Shown: positions 1 through 8,290 of the stretch, piece by piece
Layout of the letters: the number at the start of each line of letters is the position of its first letter
Position numbering within the stretch: position 1 is the stretch's first letter
From: an uncultured Bacteroidales bacterium
Lineage (GTDB): Bacteria > Bacteroidota > Bacteroidia > Bacteroidales > UBA932
Assembly (NCBI GenBank): GCA_900316795.1
Contig: ONEF01000002.1
Span: forward strand, 62,001-126,000
Reading direction: 5' to 3'
DNA: 64,000 bases
Position numbers and translations under genes: made by a program
Notes under the pieces: generated by a model
What the model was told of the DNA's origin: nothing
Databases searched by the model: none
Seen by the model: only the letters and a program-made list of their open reading frames with translations

Positions 1-1133
1 AGGCAATCCTGCGTAACCAGGGCGTCAAGACTCCACTTGTCGCCGATGTGCATTTCAATTCCGAAGTTGCAATAGCCGCAGCCGCGGTTGCAGACAAGGT
101 AAGGATCAACCCGGGCAATTTTTCCCAGGTCCACAAAGATGCCCAAGCTCAGTTCTCACGATTCATAGAAGAGTGCCGGAAATACGGCACAGCCGTTCGT
201 ATAGGTCTCAATCACGGTTCATTGGGCGAGGATATAGTTAACCGCTGGGGAAACACCCCTGAAGGCATGATGAGAGCTGCGATGCAGTGGCTCCAGATGT
301 GCCGTCAGGAGAACTTTGAGAAGGTTGTAGTTTCTCTGAAAGCCAGCAACACAATCGTGATGAGCCAGGCTTATCTGCTGCTTTACAAGGCGATGGAAGA
401 AAGCGGCCTGGTATATCCTGTCCACCTGGGAGTGACAGAGGCAGGCAATTCAGACCAGGGCAGAATCAAGTCCGCCATAGGCATCGGCGCCCTCCTTTCA
501 AAAGGCATCGGAGACACAATCAGGGTTTCTCTCACGGAGAATCCTGTCAACGAGATTCCTGCCGGGCGTCAGATCGCCGAATTCTTCGAAAGCGGCCTTC
601 AGGCAAAGCTGAGGAAGTATATCGCTGAGCAGGATTCAAGGGCCCCGCAGATTCCGTTCTCTATGCTGGAATGTGACAAAGAAGACCGTAACCGCTTCAT
701 CATAAGGGCAGCATCCTTGTTCGGGGTAATGCTTCTGGAAAAGGAGATAGACGATTTCACAATCGCTGACAGTCCATACCCTCAAAAAGAAATGGAAAGC
801 CTTAAGCAGAACATCCAGCAAGGTGCAAGGAGAGTGTTCTATCACCCTGAATACATAGCCTGCCCGGGTTGCGGACGCACTCAGTACAACCTCGAGGAGA
901 CCTTCAACAAGGTAAAGGAAAAGACCTCCCACCTGAAAGGAGTCAGAATAGCAGTGATGGGCTGCATCGTCAATGGCCCCGGAGAAATGGCAGACGCTGA
1001 CTACGGCTATGTAGGCCAAGGCGGCGGCATGGTAACCATCTACAAGGGAAAAAATCCGGTCCTCAAATCAGTACCGGATTCTGAAGCCATTGACAAACTC
1101 CTGGAAATCATAGAAGCGGACAGGAAATCCTAA
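1..1133 (+). CDS. ispG: 4-hydroxy-3-methylbut-2-enyl diphosphate synthase, 5' end outside window
   Basis: Penultimate enzyme of the non-mevalonate isoprenoid pathway: a cytosolic [4Fe-4S] enzyme converting methylerythritol cyclodiphosphate to HMBPP. The reading frame is open from base 3 and the typical barrel motif VADVHF spans the first GTG, so that GTG is internal and the gene begins before the window. The barrel motifs RINPGN, RIGLNHGSLG and GRIKSAIGIGALL follow. The C-terminal iron-sulfur domain has CPGCGRT (near base 860) and GCIVNGPGE, which supply the three cluster cysteines and the glutamate ligand. Between barrel and cluster domain lie about 85 residues that E. coli IspG lacks, much shorter than the 200-plus-residue insert I expect in Bacteroidales and plant enzymes. 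Its stop codon overlaps the stop of the convergent neighbour. Confidence 0.95.
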   Translation, partial: AILRNQGVKTPLVADVHFNSEVAIAAAAVADKVRINPGNFSQVHKDAQAQFSRFIEECRKYGTAVRIGLNHGSLGEDIVNRWGNTPEGMMRAAMQWLQMCRQENFEKVVVSLKASNTIVMSQAYLLLYKAMEESGLVYPVHLGVTEAGNSDQGRIKSAIGIGALLSKGIGDTIRVSLTENPVNEIPAGRQIAEFFESGLQAKLRKYIAEQDSRAPQIPFSMLECDKEDRNRFIIRAASLFGVMLLEKEIDDFTIADSPYPQKEMESLKQNIQQGARRVFYHPEYIACPGCGRTQYNLEETFNKVKEKTSHLKGVRIAVMGCIVNGPGEMADADYGYVGQGGGMVTIYKGKNPVLKSVPDSEAIDKLLEIIEADRKS

Positions 1134-3016
1134 TCCTGCTTCTTGCGGAAAACTATCTTGGAGTCGCACATGCGGTTGAAACGGCGCACCGCTTCTGCAT
1201 ATTCCTTGTAACTGTCCTTCGGATATTTTCCGGCCTTGAAGGAGCAGCAAAGCACAACTTTCACTTCATTGTTAACCTGCTTGAAAGAAGAAGTGAAACT
1301 TGCAATCCGGCTATCTACATTGACACTTTTAGGAAGGCCCTCCAGCTCATAAGTCGGAGGAACAAGCACGCTTACAGAATCAATATAAGAACGGTTGGTT
1401 CTTATCCATACATCGTTTTTCCGTTCGCCTCTCTGCCAGGAGAATCCCCTTCTAAGGCAGGTTATCGGCACAAACAGCCTGCCGGAGGAAGCCTCTGCAT
1501 AGTTCCTGCATTTGAAAGAATATGAAATGCTCATTCCAGGAATATAATTGCGCCCATATTTTGGATAATCTTCAAAATTATCAGAAACGCCTTCTATTTT
1601 CAGCCCGTTTGCAGCCACAATCACATCTGCTGAAAGTTTGTCTGTCTGCTCCTTAAGGCTCAGCGACTTGAAGCTCAACCAACCCTCCGCGAAATCAAGA
1701 TACCTGTTATGCCTTACTGAAATGTCCGCCTCTCCTGTAGAACTCATAAGCACTCTTACATTGTTTACCATACGGGAAGCCGAGTCCGGATATATCGGGC
1801 AATGCACAACTTGGCCACCATCCTCCTTAATGAATACAACCTGATGGCCGGCAATGTCTTCATGCCTGTAGCCCAGCGGGAGAGCGGGATTTGTACATTC
1901 CACCCACAAAGTGTCTCCCTTGAGAATTCCACCATCACTCAGCGGAACAGCAAGCATAGCATGATTCATCTGTCCTACAGATGAGTAGTTTGGCATAAGT
2001 TCAGCCCTCCTGGTATTTGCTATATAGTAGAAACTCTCCACCCCGGCAACTTCAAGCATGGCCTTCAGATAATTTGAAAGTGCCTTGCAATCTCCGAAAC
2101 CGGTCCTTGAAACCGTTGAAGCAGGGAACGGCTTGTAGCCCCCTATCCCGAGCTGGATACTCACATAGCGCGTGGTCTGCCTCAGATAGTCATACAGCAC
2201 CTTCACTTTCTCAAAAGTGTTTTTGCATCCTGAGGTCATAGCCAGGACCTTGGCTTTGTCCTGATCAGAAAGATCCCAGGTGTCTTTCTGCAAATCATAC
2301 AGCCAGGAGCCAATGTCTTTCCAAGAGCCCTGCTGTCCGGCAACTTTAGAGAACATGAAGTTTTTAGGAGCAGCAAAAACATTTGGAACCAGCTCTATCT
2401 GAGACGGCATATAGTCCTCCCTTGTATAACCTCCGTATCCATCACATCTCCAGGTATATATGTCTGCATTCCCATCTTTTTTGATTTCAACCTCCAGGTT
2501 GGAACTATATTGGATGGGAGTTCCTGAAGGCACACTGACACTGTATTCTCCCTTGCTGACAATCACATCAGGGGCGTTAACCGGAATGAATGCAGGAAAA
2601 GACAGCACTCCTCTGCGATATGTAACCTCATACTCATATTCCAGGATAAACGGATAAGGAGCCTCAACCTGATAATAGTAAATATATGAATCGTCCGCAA
2701 GTTCTTGGGCCAAAGCCCTTTGTTCCAAATCCTGCTTTTTGAGTTTCTTGATTACCTTGCCGGAGGAATTGGTAACAGTACCGGAAAAAGAAGAAAGATA
2801 CCTGTCTCCGTCTGTGAAGATAGTAACAGCCCTTTCAAGATCTGCCGATTCCTTGATGACGAAAACCCTTTTATAAACGGAATAGGTTCCGGAAGAGACG
2901 CTCTTCATATCGAACTTCTCCTTGACTTCGAGAATCTGGGCGCTGTAAAGATGCACTTCCTGGGAATAGACTTTCAGGCCAAGGAAGAGAACGGCAAGAA
3001 GCAGGAACTTTTTCAT
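1130..3016 (-). CDS. DUF3857 / transglutaminase-like exported protein (catalytic Cys present)
   Basis: A 628-residue protein with an N-terminal signal peptide (about residues 1-18), a DUF3857 region (about 30-200) and a transglutaminase-like core (about 260-400). The core has GFGDCKALS with the presumed nucleophile Cys310, and NHAM with His352, as expected of an active papain-fold transglutaminase or peptidase. The C-terminal third is beta-rich and not recognised. The start overlaps the stop of the upstream DUF3857 gene by four bases (ATGA), so the pair is translationally coupled. The substrate is unknown. Such proteins are common, usually paired, in the Bacteroidota envelope. Confidence 0.8.
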   Translation of the reverse strand: MKKFLLLAVLFLGLKVYSQEVHLYSAQILEVKEKFDMKSVSSGTYSVYKRVFVIKESADLERAVTIFTDGDRYLSSFSGTVTNSSGKVIKKLKKQDLEQRALAQELADDSYIYYYQVEAPYPFILEYEYEVTYRRGVLSFPAFIPVNAPDVIVSKGEYSVSVPSGTPIQYSSNLEVEIKKDGNADIYTWRCDGYGGYTREDYMPSQIELVPNVFAAPKNFMFSKVAGQQGSWKDIGSWLYDLQKDTWDLSDQDKAKVLAMTSGCKNTFEKVKVLYDYLRQTTRYVSIQLGIGGYKPFPASTVSRTGFGDCKALSNYLKAMLEVAGVESFYYIANTRRAELMPNYSSVGQMNHAMLAVPLSDGGILKGDTLWVECTNPALPLGYRHEDIAGHQVVFIKEDGGQVVHCPIYPDSASRMVNNVRVLMSSTGEADISVRHNRYLDFAEGWLSFKSLSLKEQTDKLSADVIVAANGLKIEGVSDNFEDYPKYGRNYIPGMSISYSFKCRNYAEASSGRLFVPITCLRRGFSWQRGERKNDVWIRTNRSYIDSVSVLVPPTYELEGLPKSVNVDSRIASFTSSFKQVNNEVKVVLCCSFKAGKYPKDSYKEYAEAVRRFNRMCDSKIVFRKKQD

Positions 3017-5004
3017 TTCTTCTTAAGGACTATGGTTTCGTTCTCCAGCTTTGCAAGCTGCATCCAATATCTTCTGAAATCCTGATAGTCACGAGGATCA
3101 GCATACATATCGTTGAGTACATAAATATAGGACACCTCTATCTTGCGGCCATCTTCAGATTTCTTGTAAACAATATCCGCCTTGCTGTCCACCTTCGTGG
3201 AACCGGCTGAGGAATTGGATGGCATCTGCTCTATTTCATAGCCTTCAGGTATCTCCACAACCAGATTGTAAACGGTGGTTTCCCTGTAAGGAAAATCAAC
3301 CGGGACAGACCTGGTTTCAGACTTGTAACGGCCTTCTGAATGGAGGGTCTCAATGACAGGTTTAAGATATATCCTGTCTTCGGTGGTCTGCATCTGACTC
3401 TCTATTCCAACGGTCATGGAACAGTCCGGAGTATATTCATCCATATTCTGGACCGTCAGATCCACAATGGTGTAGGAGTTGTTCTTTTCCAGAGCGGCAT
3501 AGAATTTCTCCTTCTCGTCGTATGAGTTGTAGAACTCCTTGAGGTACATAGACTCTTCTCCTGTAGCTTCGATCTTCATCGTGCCGGAAAGAAGACCGTC
3601 TTCATCGAGTTTGGCATGCACATTATATGAGGTCTGGTTCTTTGTCAGTGATGTGAGGTCTATCCAAGGCCTGATGCTTTGGTCCTTGACAATCTGCCTG
3701 GCTTTAGGAACCAGATAAGGATACGGGAATATATTTACATACCCGGTAGGGAAAGCCGCATCCAGCATCAGGACTTCTCCCTTGTCTGAAGCAACCTTGA
3801 GGACAAATGTGTCAAAAGCATCCAGGGAGATATGGAAATCTTGAAGTTCACCGCTTGTACGGAGCTTTACGGCAACAGGTGTAACGGTAAATCCGGCATA
3901 TTTCAATGCGCTGCCAGTCAATGCATTAATATCTGCGTTGCTGCCTGAAGATTCTTTGAGGACAGAAGATGCTGACTTGGGGACCAGCCTTATGGTCTTG
4001 TTCCATTTTACTTTCCCGGCCACAAGATTACGTATGGCCACAACTTTCTCTTTGAAAGACTTGTCTGAATTCTTGATGGGATCCACCTCATCCTTGAACT
4101 TGCAGCTGGAATTGAGTTCACTGAAGATATCGCTCTCCATTATGCGCTTGTCCACATCGGACCACTGGTAAGCCACAGTCTTTGGAACCTGACCCGGCAG
4201 ACGCAGGGCGGCCAGCTCAAAAGAAACGGCGCTGTAGAACTGACTGATGCAGTACACGTTATCCTCAGCCTTCAGGGCAGGTAAATTAACAGCCCTGTAG
4301 TTAAATTGCAGCGAGTTGTAATCTGCATACTTTCCTGTTCCCAAGGTCAGCCTGTCTGTCTCATACGACTGATTTGAGGAATAGAGCTTGAGGCCTCTGC
4401 TCATTGCATTGAAAACCAGCCATTCCGGATATCTCACCTTGGCCTCTACACAATTTACCGGTATGCTGCCCTGGAAAGTGATGTCACCGATATCCCAATA
4501 ATGCTTGTTCAGTCTTTCGAATGTCACTTCTATCACTGACCCCACTTTCACGTTCTGTGCAGAAAAACTTATTCTCTTGGCATGGTCGGAATACTTCTGG
4601 TCAAATATGAACTCTTTTCCCATCTTGGTCTTTACAACCTTTCCGTTTTCCCAGTTGAATGTGGTCACCTTGATATCATGGATTTTCTCACTCATCTCAC
4701 CGTCAGTACGGTAAATGATTTCAAAGTCTCCGATATCCTTTGCTGATTCCTTAAGAACCTTGAAACGGTAACGGTTGATATTTTTCAGGTAAAACTCAAA
4801 GCCCGGGGAAACAAATACGGTCCTGGTAAGTTCCTTGTAGATGATGACTGCTGCGGCAGATGTATCGCGAGGATAAGATGTCATCTTCACCTCCTCTTCT
4901 GACACAGCTTCAAACTTTGGATTGAACTTGATATCCTGCCCCGCCACAGAAGAAAACGGCAAGACTGCAAGAAGCAGAATCACAGGTAAGCAAAAACGTT
5001 TCAT
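3013..5004 (-). CDS. DUF3857 protein with degenerate transglutaminase core
   Basis: A 663-residue protein with a signal peptide (about 1-22) and an N-terminal DUF3857 domain (about 55-220). In the transglutaminase-like segment the cysteine motif is replaced by GSNADIN at 354-360, so the nucleophile is absent while the surrounding helix (ALTGSALKYAGF) and strands are kept. This suggests a non-catalytic, binding or scaffold paralogue; Cys-less members are frequent in the family. It is the first gene of the pair with the catalytic-looking protein downstream (four-base overlap). It lies 38 bases after hutI on the same strand, so read-through from the hut operon is possible, but a functional link to histidine use is not evident. 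Confidence 0.78.
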   Translation of the reverse strand: MKRFCLPVILLLAVLPFSSVAGQDIKFNPKFEAVSEEEVKMTSYPRDTSAAAVIIYKELTRTVFVSPGFEFYLKNINRYRFKVLKESAKDIGDFEIIYRTDGEMSEKIHDIKVTTFNWENGKVVKTKMGKEFIFDQKYSDHAKRISFSAQNVKVGSVIEVTFERLNKHYWDIGDITFQGSIPVNCVEAKVRYPEWLVFNAMSRGLKLYSSNQSYETDRLTLGTGKYADYNSLQFNYRAVNLPALKAEDNVYCISQFYSAVSFELAALRLPGQVPKTVAYQWSDVDKRIMESDIFSELNSSCKFKDEVDPIKNSDKSFKEKVVAIRNLVAGKVKWNKTIRLVPKSASSVLKESSGSNADINALTGSALKYAGFTVTPVAVKLRTSGELQDFHISLDAFDTFVLKVASDKGEVLMLDAAFPTGYVNIFPYPYLVPKARQIVKDQSIRPWIDLTSLTKNQTSYNVHAKLDEDGLLSGTMKIEATGEESMYLKEFYNSYDEKEKFYAALEKNNSYTIVDLTVQNMDEYTPDCSMTVGIESQMQTTEDRIYLKPVIETLHSEGRYKSETRSVPVDFPYRETTVYNLVVEIPEGYEIEQMPSNSSAGSTKVDSKADIVYKKSEDGRKIEVSYIYVLNDMYADPRDYQDFRRYWMQLAKLENETIVLKKK

Positions 5005-5042
5005 ACTGGTTATAAATTAGTTATACAACAAATTGCAAACAA

Positions 5043-6302
5043 CTACGCAAATACTCGGTCTATGAACGGAGTGTGATGGAAGTAAGGGATGAAGCCAAGT
5101 TCCATCACTTTATTCGTCACGATGAAGGCCGCTTTCTTGCCTACAGTCACCGAGCCTGCCACATCCTCACATCCCATTGCGCACGCTGCGTTGATTGTGC
5201 AGGCGTTGAAGCTTTCTTCGGGTGTCAGTCTCATCTTGATGCACCCGAGGGCCATCACGAACCTCATGTCGCAAGACGGGGAAGAACCTGGATTGCAGTC
5301 AGAGGCCAAAGCCACAGGAAGACCTGCCCTGACATAATCCTTCGCCCTGCCGTAAGGCATTCCAAGGAAGAAGGACGCACCAGGAAGCATAAGCGGCATC
5401 GTGTCTGAATTGCGGAGAACTTCCATTTCCACATCCGTTGTCCTCTCCAGATGGTCCACGCTAACGGCGTTGTACTTGACTCCTACCTGAACACCCCCAC
5501 TTACGGCAAGCTCGTTGGCATGGATCTTAGGCCTCATGCCATACTTCATTCCAGCCTTCAAAATACGGTCTGTCTGCTCCACGGTAAAGAAACCCTCATC
5601 GCAGAAGACATCCACGAAATCCGCCAGGTTTCCGGAGGCTACAGCCGGTATCATTTCATTGCAGACAAGGTCAACATACTCATCCTGCCTTCCGGCATAC
5701 TCCCTGCCCACAGCGTGAGCCCCAAGGAAAGTGGACTTTATCGTCACTGGATATTTTTCCTTGAGCCGTCTTATAACACGGAGCATCTTCAGTTCGTCTT
5801 CGGTCCTGAGACCGTAGCCGCTCTTTATCTCCATAGTGAGAGTGCCTTGGGAAATCATCTCCTCCAGCCGCCCGGAAGCCTGACGGAACAGTTCGTCTTC
5901 GCTTGTCGAGTGGAGAAGGTCAGCGGAATTGAGAATACCGCCTCCTCTTTTTGCAATCTCCTCGTAACTCAGGCCGTTGATCTTGTCCACAAACTCCTGC
6001 TGGCGGTCTCCGGCATATACAATGTGGGTGTGGGCATCGCAGAAAGCAGGCAGGAGCATCTTTCCTGAAAGGTCCACAACCTGAATACTCTCAGCATCAT
6101 TCTTTTTAAGGAAAACGGCACGGCTGTTCTGTTCATCTACATCAGACATAGGCCCGAAAGAAGCAATCTTGCCCCTTTTGACAAGAAGGTATGCGTTGTC
6201 CAGGGTCTCCACCTTGCCCATATCTTTTCCGCACAGCTTCCTCACTCCCTGCGGCAGGATACCCACAATTCTTCCTATGTTTACAAACAGCGTGTCTTTC
6301 AT
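5043..6302 (-). CDS. hutI: Imidazolonepropionase
   Basis: Third step of histidine degradation: hydrolyses 4-imidazolone-5-propionate to N-formimino-L-glutamate in the cytosol. The 419-residue amidohydrolase has the metal-binding HTH at residues 91-93 within CDAHTHIVYAGDR, later histidines in FLGAHAVGREY and SVDHLE, and the metal aspartate in ALASDCNPGSSP. Full length for HutI (about 400-420). It follows hutH by 17 bases and is certainly cotranscribed with it. Confidence 0.96.
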   Translation of the reverse strand: MKDTLFVNIGRIVGILPQGVRKLCGKDMGKVETLDNAYLLVKRGKIASFGPMSDVDEQNSRAVFLKKNDAESIQVVDLSGKMLLPAFCDAHTHIVYAGDRQQEFVDKINGLSYEEIAKRGGGILNSADLLHSTSEDELFRQASGRLEEMISQGTLTMEIKSGYGLRTEDELKMLRVIRRLKEKYPVTIKSTFLGAHAVGREYAGRQDEYVDLVCNEMIPAVASGNLADFVDVFCDEGFFTVEQTDRILKAGMKYGMRPKIHANELAVSGGVQVGVKYNAVSVDHLERTTDVEMEVLRNSDTMPLMLPGASFFLGMPYGRAKDYVRAGLPVALASDCNPGSSPSCDMRFVMALGCIKMRLTPEESFNACTINAACAMGCEDVAGSVTVGKKAAFIVTNKVMELGFIPYFHHTPFIDRVFA

Positions 6303-6319
6303 AAATGCCTATAACTCAT

Positions 6320-7804
6320 TTACTTCCTTAAAAACTCAACAGATTTTTCCATCAGCGGGTGCATATAGGTATCTTTCTCAAGGAAAGGCACTTCCTTGCG
6401 GTAATCCGCCAAGATACCTTCAATAACAGGAGATGAAACCTCTCCTGAAATCTTGTGTCTAAGATCCAGTGCCTGTGCGGCGTTGAAAAGTTCTATGGCA
6501 AGCACCCTTTCGGTATTCTCCACAACCCTAACCAGTTTTGTTGCAGCATTGGCTCCCATGCTCACGTGGTCCTCCTGTCCCTGTGAAGACGGGATGGAAT
6601 CAGCGGAAGCAGGCCAGCAAAGCCCCTTGTTCTGGCTCACGATGGAAGCCGCGGTATATTGCGGAATCATGAATCCGCTGTTCAGTCCACTGCTTGGAGC
6701 CAGGAACTGAGGGAGGCCTCTCTGCCCAGAAATCAGTTTGTATATTCTTCTCTCAGAGATGTTTGCCAGCTCGCTCATCGCGATGGCAAGAGTATCCATC
6801 GGTATAGCGATTGGCTCTCCGTGAAAGTTTCCGGCAGAGATAATCATATCCTCATCCGGGAATACGTTAGGATTGTCGGTAGCACTGTTTATCTCATTGT
6901 CTATCACGCTTTCCACATAGCGGCAGTTATCCTTCACGGCTCCGTGCACCTGAGGGATGCAGCGGAATGAATATGGATCCTGCACGTGCTTTTTAGGCAT
7001 CGCGATAAGCTTGCTGCCCTCCAGAAGCCTCATAAACCTCTCTGCAGTATCTATCTGTCCCCTGTGCCTTCTCAGACGATGTGTAAGAGGATAGAACGGC
7101 TCTATCCTTCCGTCGTATGCCTCCAGGCTCATCGCCCCTATCCTGTCTGCCCACTCGCTGAGCCTATGGCACTGGATCAAAGACCATACGGCGTGAGCGC
7201 TCATGAACTGTGTGCCGTTCAGAAGGGCAAGACCCTCTTTGCTCTGAAGCCTGATCGGCTCCCATCCCATAAGAGACAGCACTTCCGAACTCGGCATCGT
7301 CTTTCCCTTGTAAACCACTTCTCCTAGTCCCAGCAGCGGAAGAGACAGATGCGCCAGCGGAGCCAGGTCTCCGGATGCTCCAAGAGAACCCTGCTGGTAT
7401 ACAACCGGCAGGATATCGTTATTGAACATGTCTATAAGCCTCTGAACTGTAACCAGCTGAGCTCCAGAATGTCCGTATGACAGGCACTGAACTTTCAGAA
7501 GCAGCATCAGCTTCACTATCTCAGGCCTTACCTTCTCTCCAAAGCCGCAGGCGTGGCTTACCACCAGATTGTACTGCAGCTGGCTGAGCTGGTCTTCAGG
7601 AATGGTCACGTTGCAGAGAGAACCGAAGCCGGTTGTAACTCCATACACCGGACGGCCGATGTCCTCCATCTTGCTGTCCAGATATTTGCGGCATTTGACA
7701 ATTGCCTGTTCAGCTTCCTCAGACAAGGAAAGCGTCATTTTTTTGTCTATTATTTCCTTCACTCTCTCCAGGGAGAGATGCTCAAATGATATCTTGTGTT
7801 CCAT
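6320..7804 (-). CDS. hutH: Histidine ammonia-lyase
   Basis: First step of histidine degradation: removes ammonia from L-histidine to give urocanate. With ATG at 7804 the protein has 494 residues. The MIO cofactor-forming triad Ala143-Ser144-Gly145 sits in GSLGASGDLAPL, the same residue number as in characterised bacterial enzymes. Other family blocks are YGVTTGFGSL near 55 and QDPYSFRCIPQVHG. An upstream in-frame start at 7825 is unlikely because it falls inside a TATATTTG promoter element (7823-7830). First gene of the hutHI transcript. Confidence 0.97.
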   Translation of the reverse strand: MEHKISFEHLSLERVKEIIDKKMTLSLSEEAEQAIVKCRKYLDSKMEDIGRPVYGVTTGFGSLCNVTIPEDQLSQLQYNLVVSHACGFGEKVRPEIVKLMLLLKVQCLSYGHSGAQLVTVQRLIDMFNNDILPVVYQQGSLGASGDLAPLAHLSLPLLGLGEVVYKGKTMPSSEVLSLMGWEPIRLQSKEGLALLNGTQFMSAHAVWSLIQCHRLSEWADRIGAMSLEAYDGRIEPFYPLTHRLRRHRGQIDTAERFMRLLEGSKLIAMPKKHVQDPYSFRCIPQVHGAVKDNCRYVESVIDNEINSATDNPNVFPDEDMIISAGNFHGEPIAIPMDTLAIAMSELANISERRIYKLISGQRGLPQFLAPSSGLNSGFMIPQYTAASIVSQNKGLCWPASADSIPSSQGQEDHVSMGANAATKLVRVVENTERVLAIELFNAAQALDLRHKISGEVSSPVIEGILADYRKEVPFLEKDTYMHPLMEKSVEFLRK

Positions 7805-7822
7805 AAAATCGGTATTTACACT

Positions 7823-7830
7823 CAAATATA
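7823..7830 (-). promoter_or_regulatory. -7 promoter element upstream of hutH
   Basis: The minus strand reads TATATTTG, an exact match to the Bacteroidota TAnnTTTG element, 18 bases before the hutH ATG at 7804. No convincing -33 TTG lies at the usual distance. It overlaps the alternative upstream start codon and therefore supports the shorter HutH. Confidence 0.55.
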
Positions 7831-7924
7831 CTCAATTTTTATCACAACCCATAGTTTGTAATTATTATAATCACAAATTCAACTTATTAGAGCAACCTTA
7901 ACTTTTTTTTTAGGAAATATATGT

Positions 7925-7932
7925 TATATTTG
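7925..7932 (+). promoter_or_regulatory. -7 promoter element for the Cys4 protein / barrel pair
   Basis: TATATTTG, an exact TAnnTTTG match, preceded at about 18 bases by a T-rich run standing in for the -33 TTTG. It would give a leader of roughly 70 bases before the ATG at 8008. The whole 7826-8007 intergenic region is strikingly AT-rich. Confidence 0.55.
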
Positions 7933-8007
7933 CAAAGTATGCGGGATATACTTCTGATTCTAATCCTAAGTTTTTAGAATTATTATAACACCTTTAATAA
8001 CTTTATT

Positions 8008-8277
8008 ATGAAAAAATCAACGATTATTCTAGCGCTTTTTTTCCTATTATTTGTATGCAGTAGCTTATTTGCCTCCTATTCCTCAGAATGCAATTGTAAA
8101 TTAATTTGTCCTAATTGTGGAAGCATTAACACGAATCACTTTCATCCAAATGGAGGCATAGCTGCTCAAGTTCGTTGCAGAGACTGCGATACTGAATGGA
8201 TTGATGAAAATCCAGAACAGTGGCCAGAACCCGAACCAGACACAACAAGCTTAATGATAATGGACTTGACACATTGA
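8008..8277 (+). CDS. Small exported protein with zinc-ribbon-like Cys4 motif
   Basis: An 89-residue protein. Residues 1-22 form a clear signal peptide (MKK start, hydrophobic core, SLFA end). The mature part has CNC at 28-30, CPNC at 34-37 and CRDC at 57-60 followed by DTEW. This C-x2-C-x19-C-x2-C spacing is that of a zinc ribbon, like those at the N-terminus of IS1 InsA or in small cytosolic ribbons. The last 25 residues are acidic and proline-rich (PEQWPEPEPD). A secreted zinc ribbon is unusual; the cysteines could instead form disulfides. It ends 13 bases before the outer membrane barrel gene, so the two are probably cotranscribed. No function is recognised. Confidence 0.65.
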   Translation: MKKSTIILALFFLLFVCSSLFASYSSECNCKLICPNCGSINTNHFHPNGGIAAQVRCRDCDTEWIDENPEQWPEPEPDTTSLMIMDLTH

Positions 8278-8290
8278 CAAATCAGAGGCA

